Positions 1 through 12,477 of a DNA stretch of 64,000 bases are shown here, piece after piece. Source of the DNA: Chrysomallon squamiferum (taxonomy: Eukaryota > Mollusca > Gastropoda > Neomphalida > Peltospiridae). Numbering within the stretch: position 1 is the stretch's first letter; the number at the start of each line of letters is the position of its first letter. Location: the NCBI GenBank assembly GCA_012295275.1, contig CM022675.1, positions 10,229,182 to 10,293,181 on the forward strand. Reading direction: 5' to 3'. A program made the translations under genes and the position numbers. The notes under the pieces were generated by a model, which was given only the letters and a program-made list of their open reading frames with translations, was not told where the DNA came from and searched no databases.

Positions 1-212
1 CAGAGCCCAAATAGCCAACATCACAGACATCTTCTTTAGGGTAACAACGTCAACGTGTTATATCACTGCCTGCTTAACAGACGAGTAAAACACCAATGAG
101 ACATCATGGCTCGCCATGTGTGACAACATCCTCACACTTCAGTTTATGTTTTACCCAGGCTTTGTTGTTGTTTTTCAAATCATCATCATCAATATCGTTA
201 TCACTATTATCA

Positions 213-238
213 CCGGTAACATGATGATGATGATGATG

Positions 239-297
<59 letters not shown>
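213..297. repeat. (ATC/ATG)n trinucleotide microsatellite
   Basis: A run of ATG units turns into about 19 ATC units. The poly-Met/poly-Ile reading frame through it is only the repeat read as codons. A second short duplication follows at 373-465, where a 48-bp segment with a TATAGTAGTGG core occurs twice. Confidence 0.9.
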
Positions 298-524
298 TTA
301 ACTTTCTTTCAAAAATAATATTACTGTGGTAGATATAGGAACCTGCCCACTTAAGCTGTAATAATTAGTAAATATATCAGATACAAAGATAGTATAGTAG
401 TGGTAGTAATAATATAGTAATATATCAGATACAAAGATAGTATAGTAGTGGTAGTAATAATATAATTTGTAGAATTTCAGTGATAATCGCGTTTTGGTGC
501 AAAATAAAGCTGAGCTATAACTGA

Positions 525-745
525 TCATTTTAGAGACTGATGGACCCAACTAGTAATAAAAACAATTGTTATGTAGTATGATTTCACAGGTACTGATTTT
601 ACTCTCACATCCAGTCTAGAAAAGAGATTTGGTATTTCAATATTTTCAACATGTTCAACCTGTAAATTGGCAGATACCAGATTTACAGGTCCCACTCTGG
701 CACCACCCCCAGTGAAATAAACCTTAAAAACTTTCCAAAGCAAGT
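525..745 (-). other. possible coding exon, unidentified
   Basis: On the minus strand an open frame from about 743 to a stop at 525 has higher GC and less simple composition than its surroundings. After a TTTTTAAG acceptor-like tract it reads GGGARVGPVNLVSANLQVEH, then a non-repetitive amphipathic stretch. No family is recognised and no partner exon was found. It could be a terminal exon of a gene starting to the right, or a chance frame of about 72 codons. Confidence 0.25.
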
Positions 746-1740
746 TTCTTGCTTAAAGCTTCTTTGATGACCATATTGCATTTTGCAATACATTAAACAA
801 AAAACTCTGAGATAAGATAAATTAAATAAAAATTAAAATATTGTTGGACATTTTAAATTATTTATGTTTTTCTACATTTTAAATAAATATTCAAACAAAT
901 TTGCCATAATGACTTTTTTCAAACTAAAATGTTTCAAGGTAATCCTTTTATCAACATTGCTGTGTTCATTTAGATTCTACACAGGAAGTTTCTTGTCATG
1001 GACTAAGATCACATTCTTTAACATTTAAAAAGTTTTCAAAAATATTATGTAAAACTTAGAACCCTTATAAACTAAATAAAGTAAAACAAAATTGTGATTT
1101 GTACTTTATTAAGATATTTATTGTATCATAATAGCACATTGAATGAGTGTAAAACATCCAAATATTAAAACTAATACATTGAGTTCTACAAGTAAAAATA
1201 AATAAAATTTAAAATATTCTCTTAAACATTATAATAAAATTTAAACACAACAGTATATAAAAAAAATAGTTTTTTATAATGAACAGTACCAGCCATATAA
1301 ATAAGTTTAAAAAGTAATTTTTTTGGTTGAAGCAGATAACAAAATACACAAAATGATTTATGTGTGCAGTAATGATTAACAGTACCAATATAAATACAAA
1401 CCTAAATATTTAAAACATAAGTTCTAGATTAAAGAATAAAACAAATAAAATGCTGATTTTAAAAAACATTATTAAAAACAGAAAAAAAAAAAAAAAAAAT
1501 TAAAAAATTAAAAATTAAAAAACCCACCTACAACACAAGAATAGCAAAAAAAGGGGGAAGTTTAAAAATTAAATGAAACTAACATCTATAACTCTCTCTG
1601 TATAACAAATATACTATGAGATAACAATAAAATATTACTGAATAAAAAATGAAAATAACAACCAATATATGGAAATATTTTTATAAAAGTATTTTAATAA
1701 ATTGAAAAAAAGCAACAAAGGAAACAACTTGTTGATTTTG
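746..1740. other. AT-rich intergenic or intronic DNA, no gene seen
   Basis: A/T-rich sequence with A-runs (about 1482-1500). All frames are broken by frequent stops, and no domain or exon with paired splice signals is visible. Confidence 0.6.
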
Positions 1741-1765
1741 TGATCTCTGTGAATACAGGCAGAGA

Positions 1766-2075
1766 CAGTTTGATTTATCTACTTAACTGTGAGCAACATC
1801 AGATAATGTGACTAACAATAAAGTGACTGAGTGTGCCTGTCCTGTCACACTCTTCAACCTTCGACAGACAGTTTGATTTATCTACTTAACTGTGAGCAGC
1901 ATCAGATAATGTGACTAACAATAAAGCGACTGAGTGTGCCTGTCCTGTCACACTCTTCAACCTTCGACAGACAGTTTGATTTATCTACTTAACTGTGAGC
2001 AACATCAGATAATGTGACTAACAATAAAGCGACTGAGTGTGCATGTCCTGGTCACACTCTTCAACCTTCGACAGA
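1766..2075. repeat. 103-bp tandem repeat, three copies
   Basis: The CAGTTTGATTTATCTAC start recurs at 1766, 1869 and 1972, giving a period of 103 bp. Copies differ by single bases (AGCAAC/AGCAGC, AAAGTG/AAAGCG). The period is not a multiple of three and no frame is conserved. Confidence 0.9.
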
Positions 2076-2079
2076 CTGT

Positions 2080-3210
2080 TACAGTAAAGAGAGGAAGTGT
2101 CATGTCACATTTTGAAGAAAATGAAAGCACACAGTCAACAAGTGACCATGTGTTCCTAGGATTATTCGAATAAACAGCACTAAATGGTACCATTAACATG
2201 ATATCATGCAGGGAGAAAGCAACATTTGATGTGCATATGTCAGCACAACCATATGGCAAATAGACGCAGGTTCAGTGTAAGACAAACAGAAACAAACATT
2301 GTGCCAAAAGCAATGGTTTGAACAGTCTGACTGTGGGTTTATTCAACTGAGGTTTTCTGCATCGGAACTTTCAACACAGCAGGGAAAGTTAACTGTGTTT
2401 ATGTTATCATCAACTGGTTTTATTATAATCTGCATCAGTCGTCTTTTACATGTTTATAAGTAACTCAGTATTTTGATATTCTTGTATTATGTTATAATCA
2501 TATTCATTTGTACCATAGTATTTCAGAATTATATATCTTATGTACATTTGTAGTGAATTATAAAATAATGATCTAAGAAAGGATTACAATGAACATCAAT
2601 TTTAATATGACAGAGTTCTTTTAAGGTATTAATAATATTAACCATAGCTATTTTTTCGAATTGGAATAATTTAATAACTTCGGTAACATTTTTTTTTCCA
2701 TCTAAGATTAAACAAATAAAAAAATAAAAAGATGAGAAAGAGCAACCAACTAATATAAATTATCTATTTGCATGTACCTTAAACATTTCTAGTATAATTA
2801 CTCACTTTGATTAATCGAATGCTTAAACAAAACCGCCCTGTTTACACCAGTCTGATTACTTAATAACGCTGATTATCCGGGAAGTGACGTTATCAAGCGT
2901 GCAGGAAATGTCCTTATAGATCACAAAAGATTTGATGTTTTTTGCTCAGGTAAAGGACAATATATAAAATAAAATTCTGTTTATGCAGAGGGTGCTTGGA
3001 AGTTATGAATGCAGTTTCACAATAAATGAGCTAATTCACTGATGAACATTACACATGATTAAAAATAAATTTTAAAATTGTTTAAAAGAAATAAATTATC
3101 TAATAATATGTTTATTCACATTAATTTATTTTTAACCAAACATTTAACTTATTCGTACACTTATTCTGATCGAAACCCTACCATCTCTGTAAGTCTAGAC
3201 ATATTTAACA
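2080..3210. other. no gene recognised
   Basis: AT-rich sequence. A minus-strand open frame of 84 codons overlaps the end of the 103-bp array and shows no domain, so it is not called a gene. Confidence 0.5.
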
Positions 3211-3212
3211 AC

Positions 3213-3214
3213 AC

Positions 3215-3271
<57 letters not shown>
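3213..3271. repeat. (AAT)n microsatellite
   Basis: About 19 uninterrupted AAT/TAA units. Confidence 0.95.
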
Positions 3272-3277
<6 letters not shown>

Positions 3278-3587
3278 AACATGTAGATAGGTTTGGGACT
3301 TGTCATAGTGAATATAGATTCCGTTTGTACTGTCTCTGGATGATGAAAAATATAAATACCTTAGATATTACTGAATCAAAAATTTTAAATGGGTCATCAG
3401 TCATATTGAGTCACGGTATGAAAAAGTTTGAAAACCAGTGATCTAGATCATACTTTATACTGAAAGACAAGGACAAATTAACACAACAACAATAGTAATA
3501 ACTGAAATTACAATAACAAAGTAGAACAAACACATAACATGTATGAAGACGTGCATGGGTCATTCAGTACGTTAATGAGAAGCAGAA

Positions 3588-6500
3588 ATTAATATTAGTA
3601 GTAACTCAACATGCATGCACAGGTTGGATGTATAATCATAATGAAACATGTTTTATTTGTCTGTATGTCTTCTTATGACGTTATTGTTAGTGTTTCTGTC
3701 AACATGCATGCACAGGTTGGATGTATAATCATGTATGAAGACGTGCATGTATTTGTCTGTCTTCTGTGACGTTATTGTTAGTGTTTCTGTCAACATGCAT
3801 GCACAGGTTGGATGTATAATCATGTATGAAGACGTGCATGTATTTGTCTGTCTGTCTGTCTTCTGTGACGTTATTGTTAGTGTTTCTGTCAACATGCATG
3901 CACAGGTTGGATGTATAATCATGTATGAAGACGTGCATGTATTTGTCTGTCTGTCTGTCTTCTGTGACGTTATTGTTAGTGTTTCTGTCAACATGCATGC
4001 ACAGGTTGGATGTATAATCATGTATGAAGACGTGCATGTATTTGTCTGTCTTCTGTGACGTTATTGTTAGTGTTTCTGTCAACATGCATGCACAGGTTGG
4101 ATGTATAATCATGTATGAAGACGTGTCTGTCTGTCTAATCATGACGTTATGAAGACATGCATGTATATTGTCTGTCTGTCTGTCTTCTGTGAAGTTATTG
4201 TTAGTGTTTCTGTCAACATGCATGCACAGGTTGGATGTATAATCATGTATGAAGACGTGCATGTGTATTTGTCTGTCTGTCTGTCTTCTGTGACGTTATT
4301 GTTAGTGTTTCTGTCAACATGCATGCACATAATCATGTATGCACAGGTTGGATGTATGTATTTCTGTGACGTTATTGTTAGTGTTTCTGTCAACATGCAT
4401 GCACAGGTTGGATGTATAATCATGTATTTGTCTGTCTGTCTGTCTTCTGTGACGTTGTTTTGTTAGTGTTTCTGTCAACATGCATGCACAGGTTGGATGT
4501 ATAATCATGTATGAAGACGTGCATGTATTTGTCTGTCTGTCTGTCTTCTGTGACGTTATTGTTAGTGTTTCTGTCAACATGCATGCACAGGTTGGATGTA
4601 TAATCATGTATGAAGACGTGCATGTATTTGTCTGTCTGTCTGTCTTCTGTGACGTTATTGTTAGTGTTTCTGTCAACATGCATGCACAGGTTGGATGTAT
4701 AATCATGTATGAAGACGTGCATGTATTTGTCTGTCTGTCTTCTGTGACGTTATTGTTAGTGTTTCTGTCAACATGCATGCACAGGTTGGATGTATAATCA
4801 TGTATGAAGACGTGCATGTGTCTGTCTGTCTGTCTTCTGTGACGTTATTGTTAGTGAAGATGCACAGGTTGGATGTATAATCATTATGTCTGTCTGTCTG
4901 TCTTCTGTGACGTTATTGTTAGTGTTTCTGTCAACATGCATGCACAGGTTGGATGTATAATCATGTATGAAGACGTGCATGTGTATTTGTCTGTCTGTCT
5001 GTCTTCTGTGACGTTATTGTTAGTGTTTCTGTCAACATGCATGCACAGGTTGGATGTATAATGTATCATGTATTTGTCTGTCTGTCTGTATGACGAAGAT
5101 GCATGCATGTATAATCATGTATTCTGTCTTCTGTCGTTATTGTTAGTGTTTCTGTCAACATGCATGCACAGGTTGGATGTATAATCATTGAAGACGTGCA
5201 TGTAGGTTTTGTATAATCTGTCATTTGTCTGTCTGTGTCTTCTGTGACGTTATTGTTAGTGTTTCTGTCAACATGCATGCACAGGTTGGATGTATAATCA
5301 TGTATGAAGACGTGCATGTATTTGTCTGTCTGTCTGTCTTCTGTGACGTTATTGTTAGTGTTTCTGTCAACATTGCACAGGTTGTTATGTATTTGTCTGT
5401 GTCTTCTGTGACGTTATTGTTAGTGTTTCTGTCAACATGTTGCACAGGTTGGATGTATAATCATGTATGAAGACGTGCATGTATTTGTCTGTCTGTCTGT
5501 CTTCTGTGACGTTATTGTTAGTGTTTCTGTCAACATGCATGCACAGGTTGGATGTATAATCATGTATGAAGACGTGCATGTCTGTTTGTCTGTCTGTCTG
5601 TCTTCTGTGACGTTATTGTTAGTGTTTCTGTCAACATGCATGCACAGGTTGGATGTATAATCATGTATGAAGACGTGCATGTATTTGTCTGTCTGTCTTC
5701 TGTGACGTTATTGTTAGTGTTTCTGTCAACATGCATGCACAGGTTGGATGTATAATCATGTATGAAGACGTGCATGTATTTGTCTGTCTGTCTGTCTTCT
5801 GTGACGTTATTGTTAGTGTTTCTGTCAACATGCATGCACAGGTTGGATGTATAATCATGTATGAACAGGTTGGATGTACGTTAAGTGTTTCTGTCAACAT
5901 GTAGGTTGATGTATAATCATGTATGAAGACGTGCATGTATTTGTCTGTCTGTCTGTCTTCTGTGACGTTATTGTTAGTGTTTCTGTCAACATGCATGCAC
6001 AGGTTGGATGTATAATCATGTATGAAGACGTGCATGTATTTGTCTGTCTGTCTGTCTGTCTTCATGCATGAGGTTGGATTATTGTTAGTGTTTCTGTCAA
6101 CATGTCAACATGCACAGGTTGGATGTATAATCATGTGATGAAGTGCATGTATTTGTCTGTCATGTCTTCTGTGACGTTATTGTTCTGTCATGCATGCACA
6201 GGTTGGATGTATAATCATGTATGAAGACGTGCATGTATTTGTCTGTCTGTCTGTCTTCTGTGACGTTATTGTTAGTGTTTCTGTCAACATGCATGCACAG
6301 GTTGGATGTATAATCATGTATGAAGACGTGCATGTATTTGTCTGTCTGTCTGTCTTCTGTGACGTTATTGTTAGTGTTTCTGTCAACATGCATGCACAGG
6401 TTGGATGTATAATCATGTATGAAGACGTGCATGTATTTGTCTGTCTGTCTGTCTTCTGTGACGTTATTGTTAGTGTTTCTGTCAACATGCATGCACAGGT

Positions 6501-6777
6501 TGGATGTATAATCATGTATGAAGACGTGTCTGTCTGTCTGTCTTCTGTGACGTTATTGTTAGTGTTTCTGTCAACATGCATGCACAGGTTGGATGTATAA
6601 TCATGTATGAAGACGTGCATGTATTTGTCTGTCTGTCTGTCTGTCTTCTGTGACGTTATTGTTAGTGTTTCTGTCAACATGCATGCACAGGTTGGATGTA
6701 TAATCATGTATGAAGACGTGCATGTATTTGTCTGTCTGTCTGTCTTCTGTGAAGTTATTGTTAGTGTTTCTCGGACT
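3588..6777. repeat. 99-bp minisatellite array, about 32 copies
   Basis: The unit contains GTTTCTGTCAACATGCATGC, CAGGTTGGATGTATAATC, GAAGACGTGCATG, a (TGTC)n tract and TGACGTTATTG. The standard period is 99 bp; lengths vary in 4-bp steps through the TGTC tract, and some units are internally deleted (around 4320, 4860, 5080, 5880 and 6070). Because 99 is 33 codons without a stop in some frames, both strands show long open frames; they carry no domain or start context and are repeat artefacts. Copies are nearly identical in the body and ragged at deletions, as expected of unequal exchange. Confidence 0.95.
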
Positions 6778-6834
6778 CTAAATCTGTCTTTTTGCATGCA
6801 TGGCTTTCAAATGAAAGTTATTTTTAAAATTTTA

Positions 6835-7135
6835 TCCTGACCCTGATCACTAATCATTACATTGCCCTAAAGCTAATGCTAACCCTGATCACTAATCATT
6901 ACATTGCCCTAAAGCTAATGCTAACCCTGATCACTAATCATTACATTGCCCTAAAGCTAATGCTAACCCTGATCACTAATCATTACATTGCCCTAAAGCT
7001 AATGCTAACCCTGATCACTAATCATTACATTGCCCTAAAGCTAATGCTAACCCTGATCACTAATCATTACATTGCCCTAAAGCTAATGCTAACCCTGATC
7101 ACTAATCATTACATTGCCATAAAGCTAATGCTAAC
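6835..7135. repeat. 42-bp tandem repeat, seven copies
   Basis: The unit CCTGATCACTAATCATTAC plus TTGCCCTAAAGCTAATGCTAA repeats every 42 bp with almost no divergence. A plus-strand frame of 14-residue repeats (motif LITNHYIALK) is open across it but has no other coding character. It begins directly after the 99-bp array. Confidence 0.95.
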
Positions 7136-7439
7136 CCTACCTGTAACCTTATTTGAACAAAAGCAGGAATTATAGATTTATCAAAATAAGATATATCATA
7201 ACACTCTTTTTGTACTATCCAATGTTATTTTTTCTTTTAAATGAAAGCTATTTTAAATTTTATCTTATTACTCATCATGACATTTTTTTAAGTTTTAAGA
7301 GAAAAGCATTTTCAGAGAAATAAATAACTCTAACCCTTGTGCAATTCAAACATTTTTTAGAAACATTTTATGCTAATGTTTGCTATGAATTTCTAAAGTT
7401 TTGTATGAAAAGTCTCTTAATTAAAAATAGATACTTAAG

Positions 7440-7912
7440 TCTAACATTTACCCTAACCTTAACCTGAATGCTATCCCTTACACAAACCCTAGTCATAACC
7501 TTACATCTCACAATATAATGAGTAAAATATTGATCCTAATGAAAACTATTTTACATTTTATGTTCAAACTGATCCTTAAACATTTTGCAAGTCCATATTT
7601 TGAAAAAAAAAGTTCTTAAAATTTGATAACATCACTGATCAAGTGTAAATTTTTTAAATGAAAGTAATTAACTATTTTATTGCAAAAGTCATCATAAATG
7701 TTTCAAAGTTTACATCAGAAGTCTCTTTATGTAAATAAGTAATTAAATCTAACATTAACCTGATACCTAGCATAGACCCTAACCCTAACTCTAATCCTAA
7801 CCCTAACTCTAATCCTAACCCTAACTCTAATCCTAACACAAACAATAGTCCTGAACGTAACCCTACACTGAACAAAACCCCAAAGTTAACCCTAACCCTA
7901 TCCATAGCCTTA
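7440..7912. repeat. degenerate telomere-like (TAACCC) tract
   Basis: Scattered CCCTAACCCTAAC motifs, densest at 7775-7840 where an 18-bp unit (AACCCTAACTCTAATCCT) occurs about three times. CCCTAA/TTAGGG is the usual telomere repeat of molluscs and many other animals. The copies are degenerate and interstitial. Confidence 0.7.
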
Positions 7913-7914
7913 AT

Positions 7915-8100
7915 GAGTAACAAGTGTAGCTTACATAAGTAATAAGTGTGTCTTAGAAAAGTAGTAAGTGTATTTTAGTTAAGTGATAAGTTATTACAGA
8001 AAAGTAGTGAGTGTATCTTAGATAAGTAACAAATGTATCATAGATAAGTAATAAGTGTTCATAAGTGTAGCTTAGATAAGTAATAAGTGTATCATATCAG
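7915..8100. repeat. degenerate ~22-bp repeat
   Basis: Variants of AAGTAATAAGTGTATCTTAG recur about eight times with many substitutions. Confidence 0.75.
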
Positions 8101-8129
8101 CTTGTATTATGTATGTTTATTACTAGTTA

Positions 8130-8619
8130 TTTGTTTATAGATAGATAGATAGATACAATACTACTGAATAAATAAAATAAAATAAGAAACAAAACTGATC
8201 ACAAATAAAAAAAATAAAAAAAAGGAAAGAAAAGTAAAATGATGCACAAAAACCTAAAAACAAAACAAATTGTTATTATTACCACTACTGATACTGTTAC
8301 TACCACAAGTACTACTATTACTAATATCATTATTATGAAGACTGCTACAACTATTATTATCACTACTATTACTACTAGTACTATTAACACTAACTTTATT
8401 ACTGTTGCTACTATCAATATTACTACTGTCATTACTATTACTGCTACTGTTACTGCAGCTACTATTACTATCTCAATTATAATTACTACTGCCATCACTA
8501 CTACCTACTACCAAATGTAATTACTAACACTACCATAAATGTTTTATCTTATTAGATATATCTTTAAATAATAAGCAATCCAGTACAAGCTAATTAGTTT
8601 ATTATATAATTAGCTAATT

Positions 8620-8655
<36 letters not shown>

Positions 8656-8839
8656 CTCTCTATATGTATATATGTGTGTATTCATACATATACACACATA
8701 CATAGACACACAAAAACACACACATATATATAAAATGTATCTAAAGAGCACTTTGATATGCATTACAATGGTCAAAATACATATATATACATACCTACAT
8801 ACTGACCTACCTACCTACATATATATATATATACATACA

Positions 8840-8872
<33 letters not shown>

Positions 8873-8900
8873 TTATATATAAATGTATGTAAGTGTGTAT
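8130..8900. repeat. cluster of simple repeats (GATA, ACT, CATA/TATC)
   Basis: Contains a short GATA tract near 8138, a 230-bp imperfect ACT/ATT tract (8275-8510), CTAT units near 8620 and (CATA)n near 8830-8870. Low-complexity frames (poly-Thr/Ile) here are not genes. Confidence 0.9.
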
Positions 8901-8974
8901 GTATGATATGTAGTTTAGCATCAGACTCTGCACATAGACTTTATTCAGGAATGTACTGACACAGGAGGACAAAG

Positions 8975-9100
8975 TCCAATCACAACCTCACAAAGCCTGT
9001 CAAATATAACTGATGAGACTTGACTTATGACACCCATTCAACTGCACCAAAAAGGCTGACAATGTTACCATTCAGCCACCAAGACAACCTATAATATATA
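8975..9100 (-). mobile_element. tRNA-derived SINE copy 1
   Basis: Read on the minus strand, the segment has a tRNA-type A box TGGCTGAATGG (9068-9078) and about 50 bases later a B-box-like AAGTCAAGTCTCATC. The flank GTCAAATATAACTGATGAG and the AGTACAATCACAAC side recur in two neighbours (9300 and 9885). Polymerase III boxes plus repetition indicate a SINE; the tRNA of origin was not identified. Confidence 0.6.
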
Positions 9101-9129
9101 CACATGCACACAGACATAGATACAGATTG

Positions 9130-9178
9130 TGTGTGTGTGTGTGTGTGTTATATACATGTATGTATGTATGTATGTATG

Positions 9179-9210
<32 letters not shown>

Positions 9211-9215
9211 CAAAT
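9130..9215. repeat. (GT)n, (GTAT)n and (AT)n microsatellites
   Basis: Runs of alternating purine-pyrimidine units between two SINE copies. Confidence 0.95.
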
Positions 9216-9249
9216 GCACACAGACATACATGTAGTTCTTTATAAACTA

Positions 9250-9400
9250 ATAATAATAAGAAGAAGAAGAAGAAAATAATAATAGTAATAACAATAGAAA
9301 TATTAGTACAATCACAACTTCACAAAACCTGTCAAATTTTGCTGACCAGACTCACCCACACTCCGAATGTAGATGTTACCATTCAGCCATCTAGACAATC
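9250..9400 (-). mobile_element. tRNA-derived SINE copy 2 with (ATT/CTT) tail
   Basis: The A box (9379-9389) is identical to that in copy 1. The central part is shorter than copy 1. On the minus strand the element ends through ATTGTACTAATATT into an ATT/CTT-rich tail (9250-9300). A (CA)n tract follows immediately on the other side. Confidence 0.6.
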
Positions 9401-9401
9401 T

Positions 9402-9402
<1 letters not shown>

Positions 9403-9449
<47 letters not shown>

Positions 9450-9600
9450 ACCTATATAAACAAAGTTGTACAGATGTGTGTATTATGTACACACATACGT
9501 ACACACACACACAAATATACATGCAGACACACATACATACACACACACACACAAATATACATGCAGACACACATACACATAGATATGTGTGTGCGCATGC
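9403..9600. repeat. (CA)n and derived repeats
   Basis: About 20 CA units at 9403-9443, then a duplicated CACACAAATATACATGCAGA block (about 9510 and 9550). Confidence 0.95.
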
Positions 9601-9602
9601 AT

Positions 9603-9775
9603 GCTATAAACATGAGCTAATTATGGTACTTCGTGCATTTTGTGTGAAATATATAATAGCAATAATAATAATAATTCCACTGTTAGTAGCAGTTGTAATA
9701 TTAGTAACAGTAATGGTAGCAGGCACTGTAGTTGTATTGGTAGTGGTAAATAAATAAATACATAAATAAAGTGAA
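9603..9775. repeat. dispersed repeat segment, copy 1 (pairs with 10419-10560)
   Basis: The segment starts GCTAT, carries AATAATAATAATTCCA, GTTAGTAGCAGT and GGCACTGTAGTTGTATTGG, and ends AAATAAATAAATA. A diverged copy lies at 10419-10560 in the same order after a GT tract. It appears to be the other half of a SINE-microsatellite composite unit. Confidence 0.6.
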
Positions 9776-9799
9776 TAAAAACAATACACAACATGCGTT

Positions 9800-9980
9800 G
9801 TTTATAAACAGTTTATACTACTACTACTACTAATAATAATAAAATAAATAATAATAATAACAACAACAATAGTAATATTAGTACAATCACAACCAGTCAA
9901 ATGCAGCTGATGAGACTCAAACTTATGTCACCCGTTCACCTGCACCCCACAGTTGACAGTGTTACTATTCGTGTATTGAG

Positions 9981-9985
<5 letters not shown>
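9800..9985 (-). mobile_element. tRNA-derived SINE copy 3
   Basis: This shares the ATGCAGCTGATGAGACTC...CACCCGTTCACCTGCACC order with copy 1. The B box on the minus strand is GTTTGAGTC (9914-9922), one mismatch from the GWTCRANNC consensus. The A box is eroded (around 9962-9975). The ATT-rich tail lies at 9820-9880, and a (GT)n tract abuts the other end. Confidence 0.6.
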
Positions 9986-10418
<433 letters not shown>

Positions 10419-10560
10419 GCTATCAACGTGAGCCCATTATGGGTAAATTGTGTAAAGGGTATAATAGTAATAATAATTGCAGTGTTAGTATCAGTAGTAA
10501 TAGTAGGAGCAGCATCCCTAGCAGGCACTGTCGTTGTATTGGTAAATAAATAAATAGATA
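10419..10560. repeat. dispersed repeat segment, copy 2
   Basis: Diverged partner of 9603-9775 with the same landmarks: GCTATCAACGTGAGCC, AATAATAATTGCAGTG and GGCACTGTCGTTGTATTGG. Confidence 0.6.
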
Positions 10561-10639
10561 AATAAATTTACTATTAATATTAAAAAACAAAAATGAAAGT
10601 GTAATCCTTTACAAAGTGGTTTTAATAATAAGAAAAAGA

Positions 10640-10646
10640 ACAATGT

Positions 10647-10684
<38 letters not shown>

Positions 10685-10770
10685 TATTTAATAATAATAA
10701 AGTAATAATAATAGTAGTAATAACAATAATAACAACAAAAAGAACAGCAAAAGTAATGTTAATACTAATA
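10640..10770. repeat. (AAT)n-rich tract
   Basis: ATAATA units with AGT/AAC variants. Confidence 0.9.
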
Positions 10771-10829
10771 AATGCTGTAATTGTTACAACAGAAAAAAAA
10801 AAAATAAAATACAAAACAATCGACTTACT

Positions 10830-11062
10830 TGTTGTTTTCTTTTTTTGACCAAGTCAGCTCAGTCTCCCAGAATGAAGTAATTATCTTTAATGAAAAGAAT
10901 GTCTAAGTAATCCAAATAAACTGAATCCATATCATATTCATCTTTAAAATACAGAAAAATATAAAATAAGTATCATAAAAATATATCTATTTAGAATTTG
11001 ACGCCATGTTGCTGCTGCTGCTACTTTTCCAGTGACGTCATTCCGATTATGCAAATTGGCCA
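10830..11062 (-). promoter_or_regulatory. candidate minus-strand promoter and first exon
   Basis: Within an AT-rich region a short patch holds a perfect palindromic CRE (TGACGTCA, about 11033-11040), a perfect POU octamer (ATGCAAAT, about 11048-11055) and, on the minus strand, AACATGGCG (about 11005), a YY1-like start-site motif. Leftward, minus-strand sequence ends at a strong donor (CAA followed by GTAAGTCG, about 10830). A short open stretch (EYDMDSVYLDYLDILFIKDN) lies between. This could be a first exon, largely untranslated, of a gene running left. No coding continuation was found. Confidence 0.3.
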
Positions 11063-12370
11063 AGTTAAAAGTCAGATGGCTTTAAAACCAGAACCATTTA
11101 TTAAATTGTTTGTTTATTTTGTAAAGCATTTATATAATTTAAAAACTTTTTGATGACATTTTGTTAGAATTTGTCTTTTTATTCCTGCATAACATTATTA
11201 AACCATACACATTTATAAGACTAGTTCGGCCATTGCCGTAACATGCGATGTCACGAAGAATTAATACAGTTCTATTCGTTGTGACAAAACGTTCTGTAAC
11301 CTAAACTTAGGATAAGGGTTGAGATAGTTTCTGTCAATAAAATCGGAAAGTTGAAGTTGACATTTCTAGATATAAAAATTAAAAGAAAAAGTATGATAAA
11401 AAATAAACAAGACCATGTCTTATTCAATATTGATACAATTATTCAGAACATTAAACGGTTAAGTACTTTTGTTGTTAACCGGTTTTGGTTGCTTGGGTGT
11501 GATAATAAAAACACATTCCGACTAACCAGAACCAGTTACTAATTTAGTGTCATCAGCAATTTATTTATTTAAATATTTATAATAGTTTTATATTGAAGGC
11601 GTTAATCAATTTAATTTCAATTAATGATTTTCATGTTTTATATTTTATGAGATAATATGTGACTATTAAAAGTACGTTTATAAATCAATGTTTATATACA
11701 GATATAGATTATAGCTTAGTCTCTTCATTTGGTTTACGTAAACTGCCGAAGCCAAGTTGTCTTATTTATTAATTGTTTAAATAATTTATTTATTTAGGAA
11801 CTTTTAGGTATTTTACCAGTTTTGCACCAAGAAAACATATTTTCAGTTGCTGTGTTAAATAAATGCATTATAAATTCGCAGAGATCACAAGGTTTTTTTA
11901 AATCTAAATAAAACAGTTAATTCAGGTAATTTCACATTCGACCATTTCCGTGATCTGTGATACGGTAATCGCTTGTAACAAAGTATTAAAACAATAAATT
12001 ATTTAAAAATAAACAAATAAATAAATAACTAAATAATAATAATAATCATAATAGTAAAGATTATCAAATAAAATCAGATTATAAAAAAATTAAAAGTCCG
12101 AAAGTTATTGGTTTAGATTTCTGTGTAAATAATGTGTATGTTGTGCACTATTAATACCATTACCTAACTGAATATCATAAAGCAGTTTTGTGCTAAAGGA
12201 GAATGGAGAAGACTACAGAGAAAACAGAAGTTAAAAAACAGTTTTGCTGAAAGTAATAAAGGAATTTGTTTGGTGTTAAAGAAGAGACATCATACAACTG
12301 ATACAAATCTAATTAAATACTCACCCAGCTGTGTTGAAATAATGATGATGATGATGATGATGATGATGTT
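11063..12370. other. no gene recognised
   Basis: AT-rich sequence with short stop-ridden frames. A 63-codon plus-strand frame at 11351-11542 shows no domain. Confidence 0.5.
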
Positions 12371-12377
12371 GGTGAGG

Positions 12378-12425
12378 TCATGATTGGACTTCATCTTCCT
12401 GTGCCAATGATTTCCACAAAATTGT
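12378..12425 (-). CDS. last coding exon of an unidentified gene
   Basis: The minus strand has the acceptor TCTGCATTCAG just before 12425, followed by a frame encoding TILWKSLAQEDEVQS and a TGA at 12378-12380. The frame is in phase with the 26-base exon at 13093-13118. The product is not recognised; the end is mixed hydrophobic and acidic. A GAT/ATC microsatellite lies in the presumed 3' UTR. The call rests on splice signals and phase only. Confidence 0.4.
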   Translation of the reverse strand, partial: TILWKSLAQEDEVQS

Positions 12426-12477
12426 CTGAATGCAGAATCTAAGCAGATGTACATAAAACAAGATACTAATACATGCA

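Noticed and set aside
3653-6797. Long open frames on both strands through the 99-bp array, resembling a 33-residue-repeat protein
   Set aside because: A 99-bp unit without stops in some frames keeps both strands open automatically; there is no domain, the frame breaks at each deleted unit and no splice or start context supports it.
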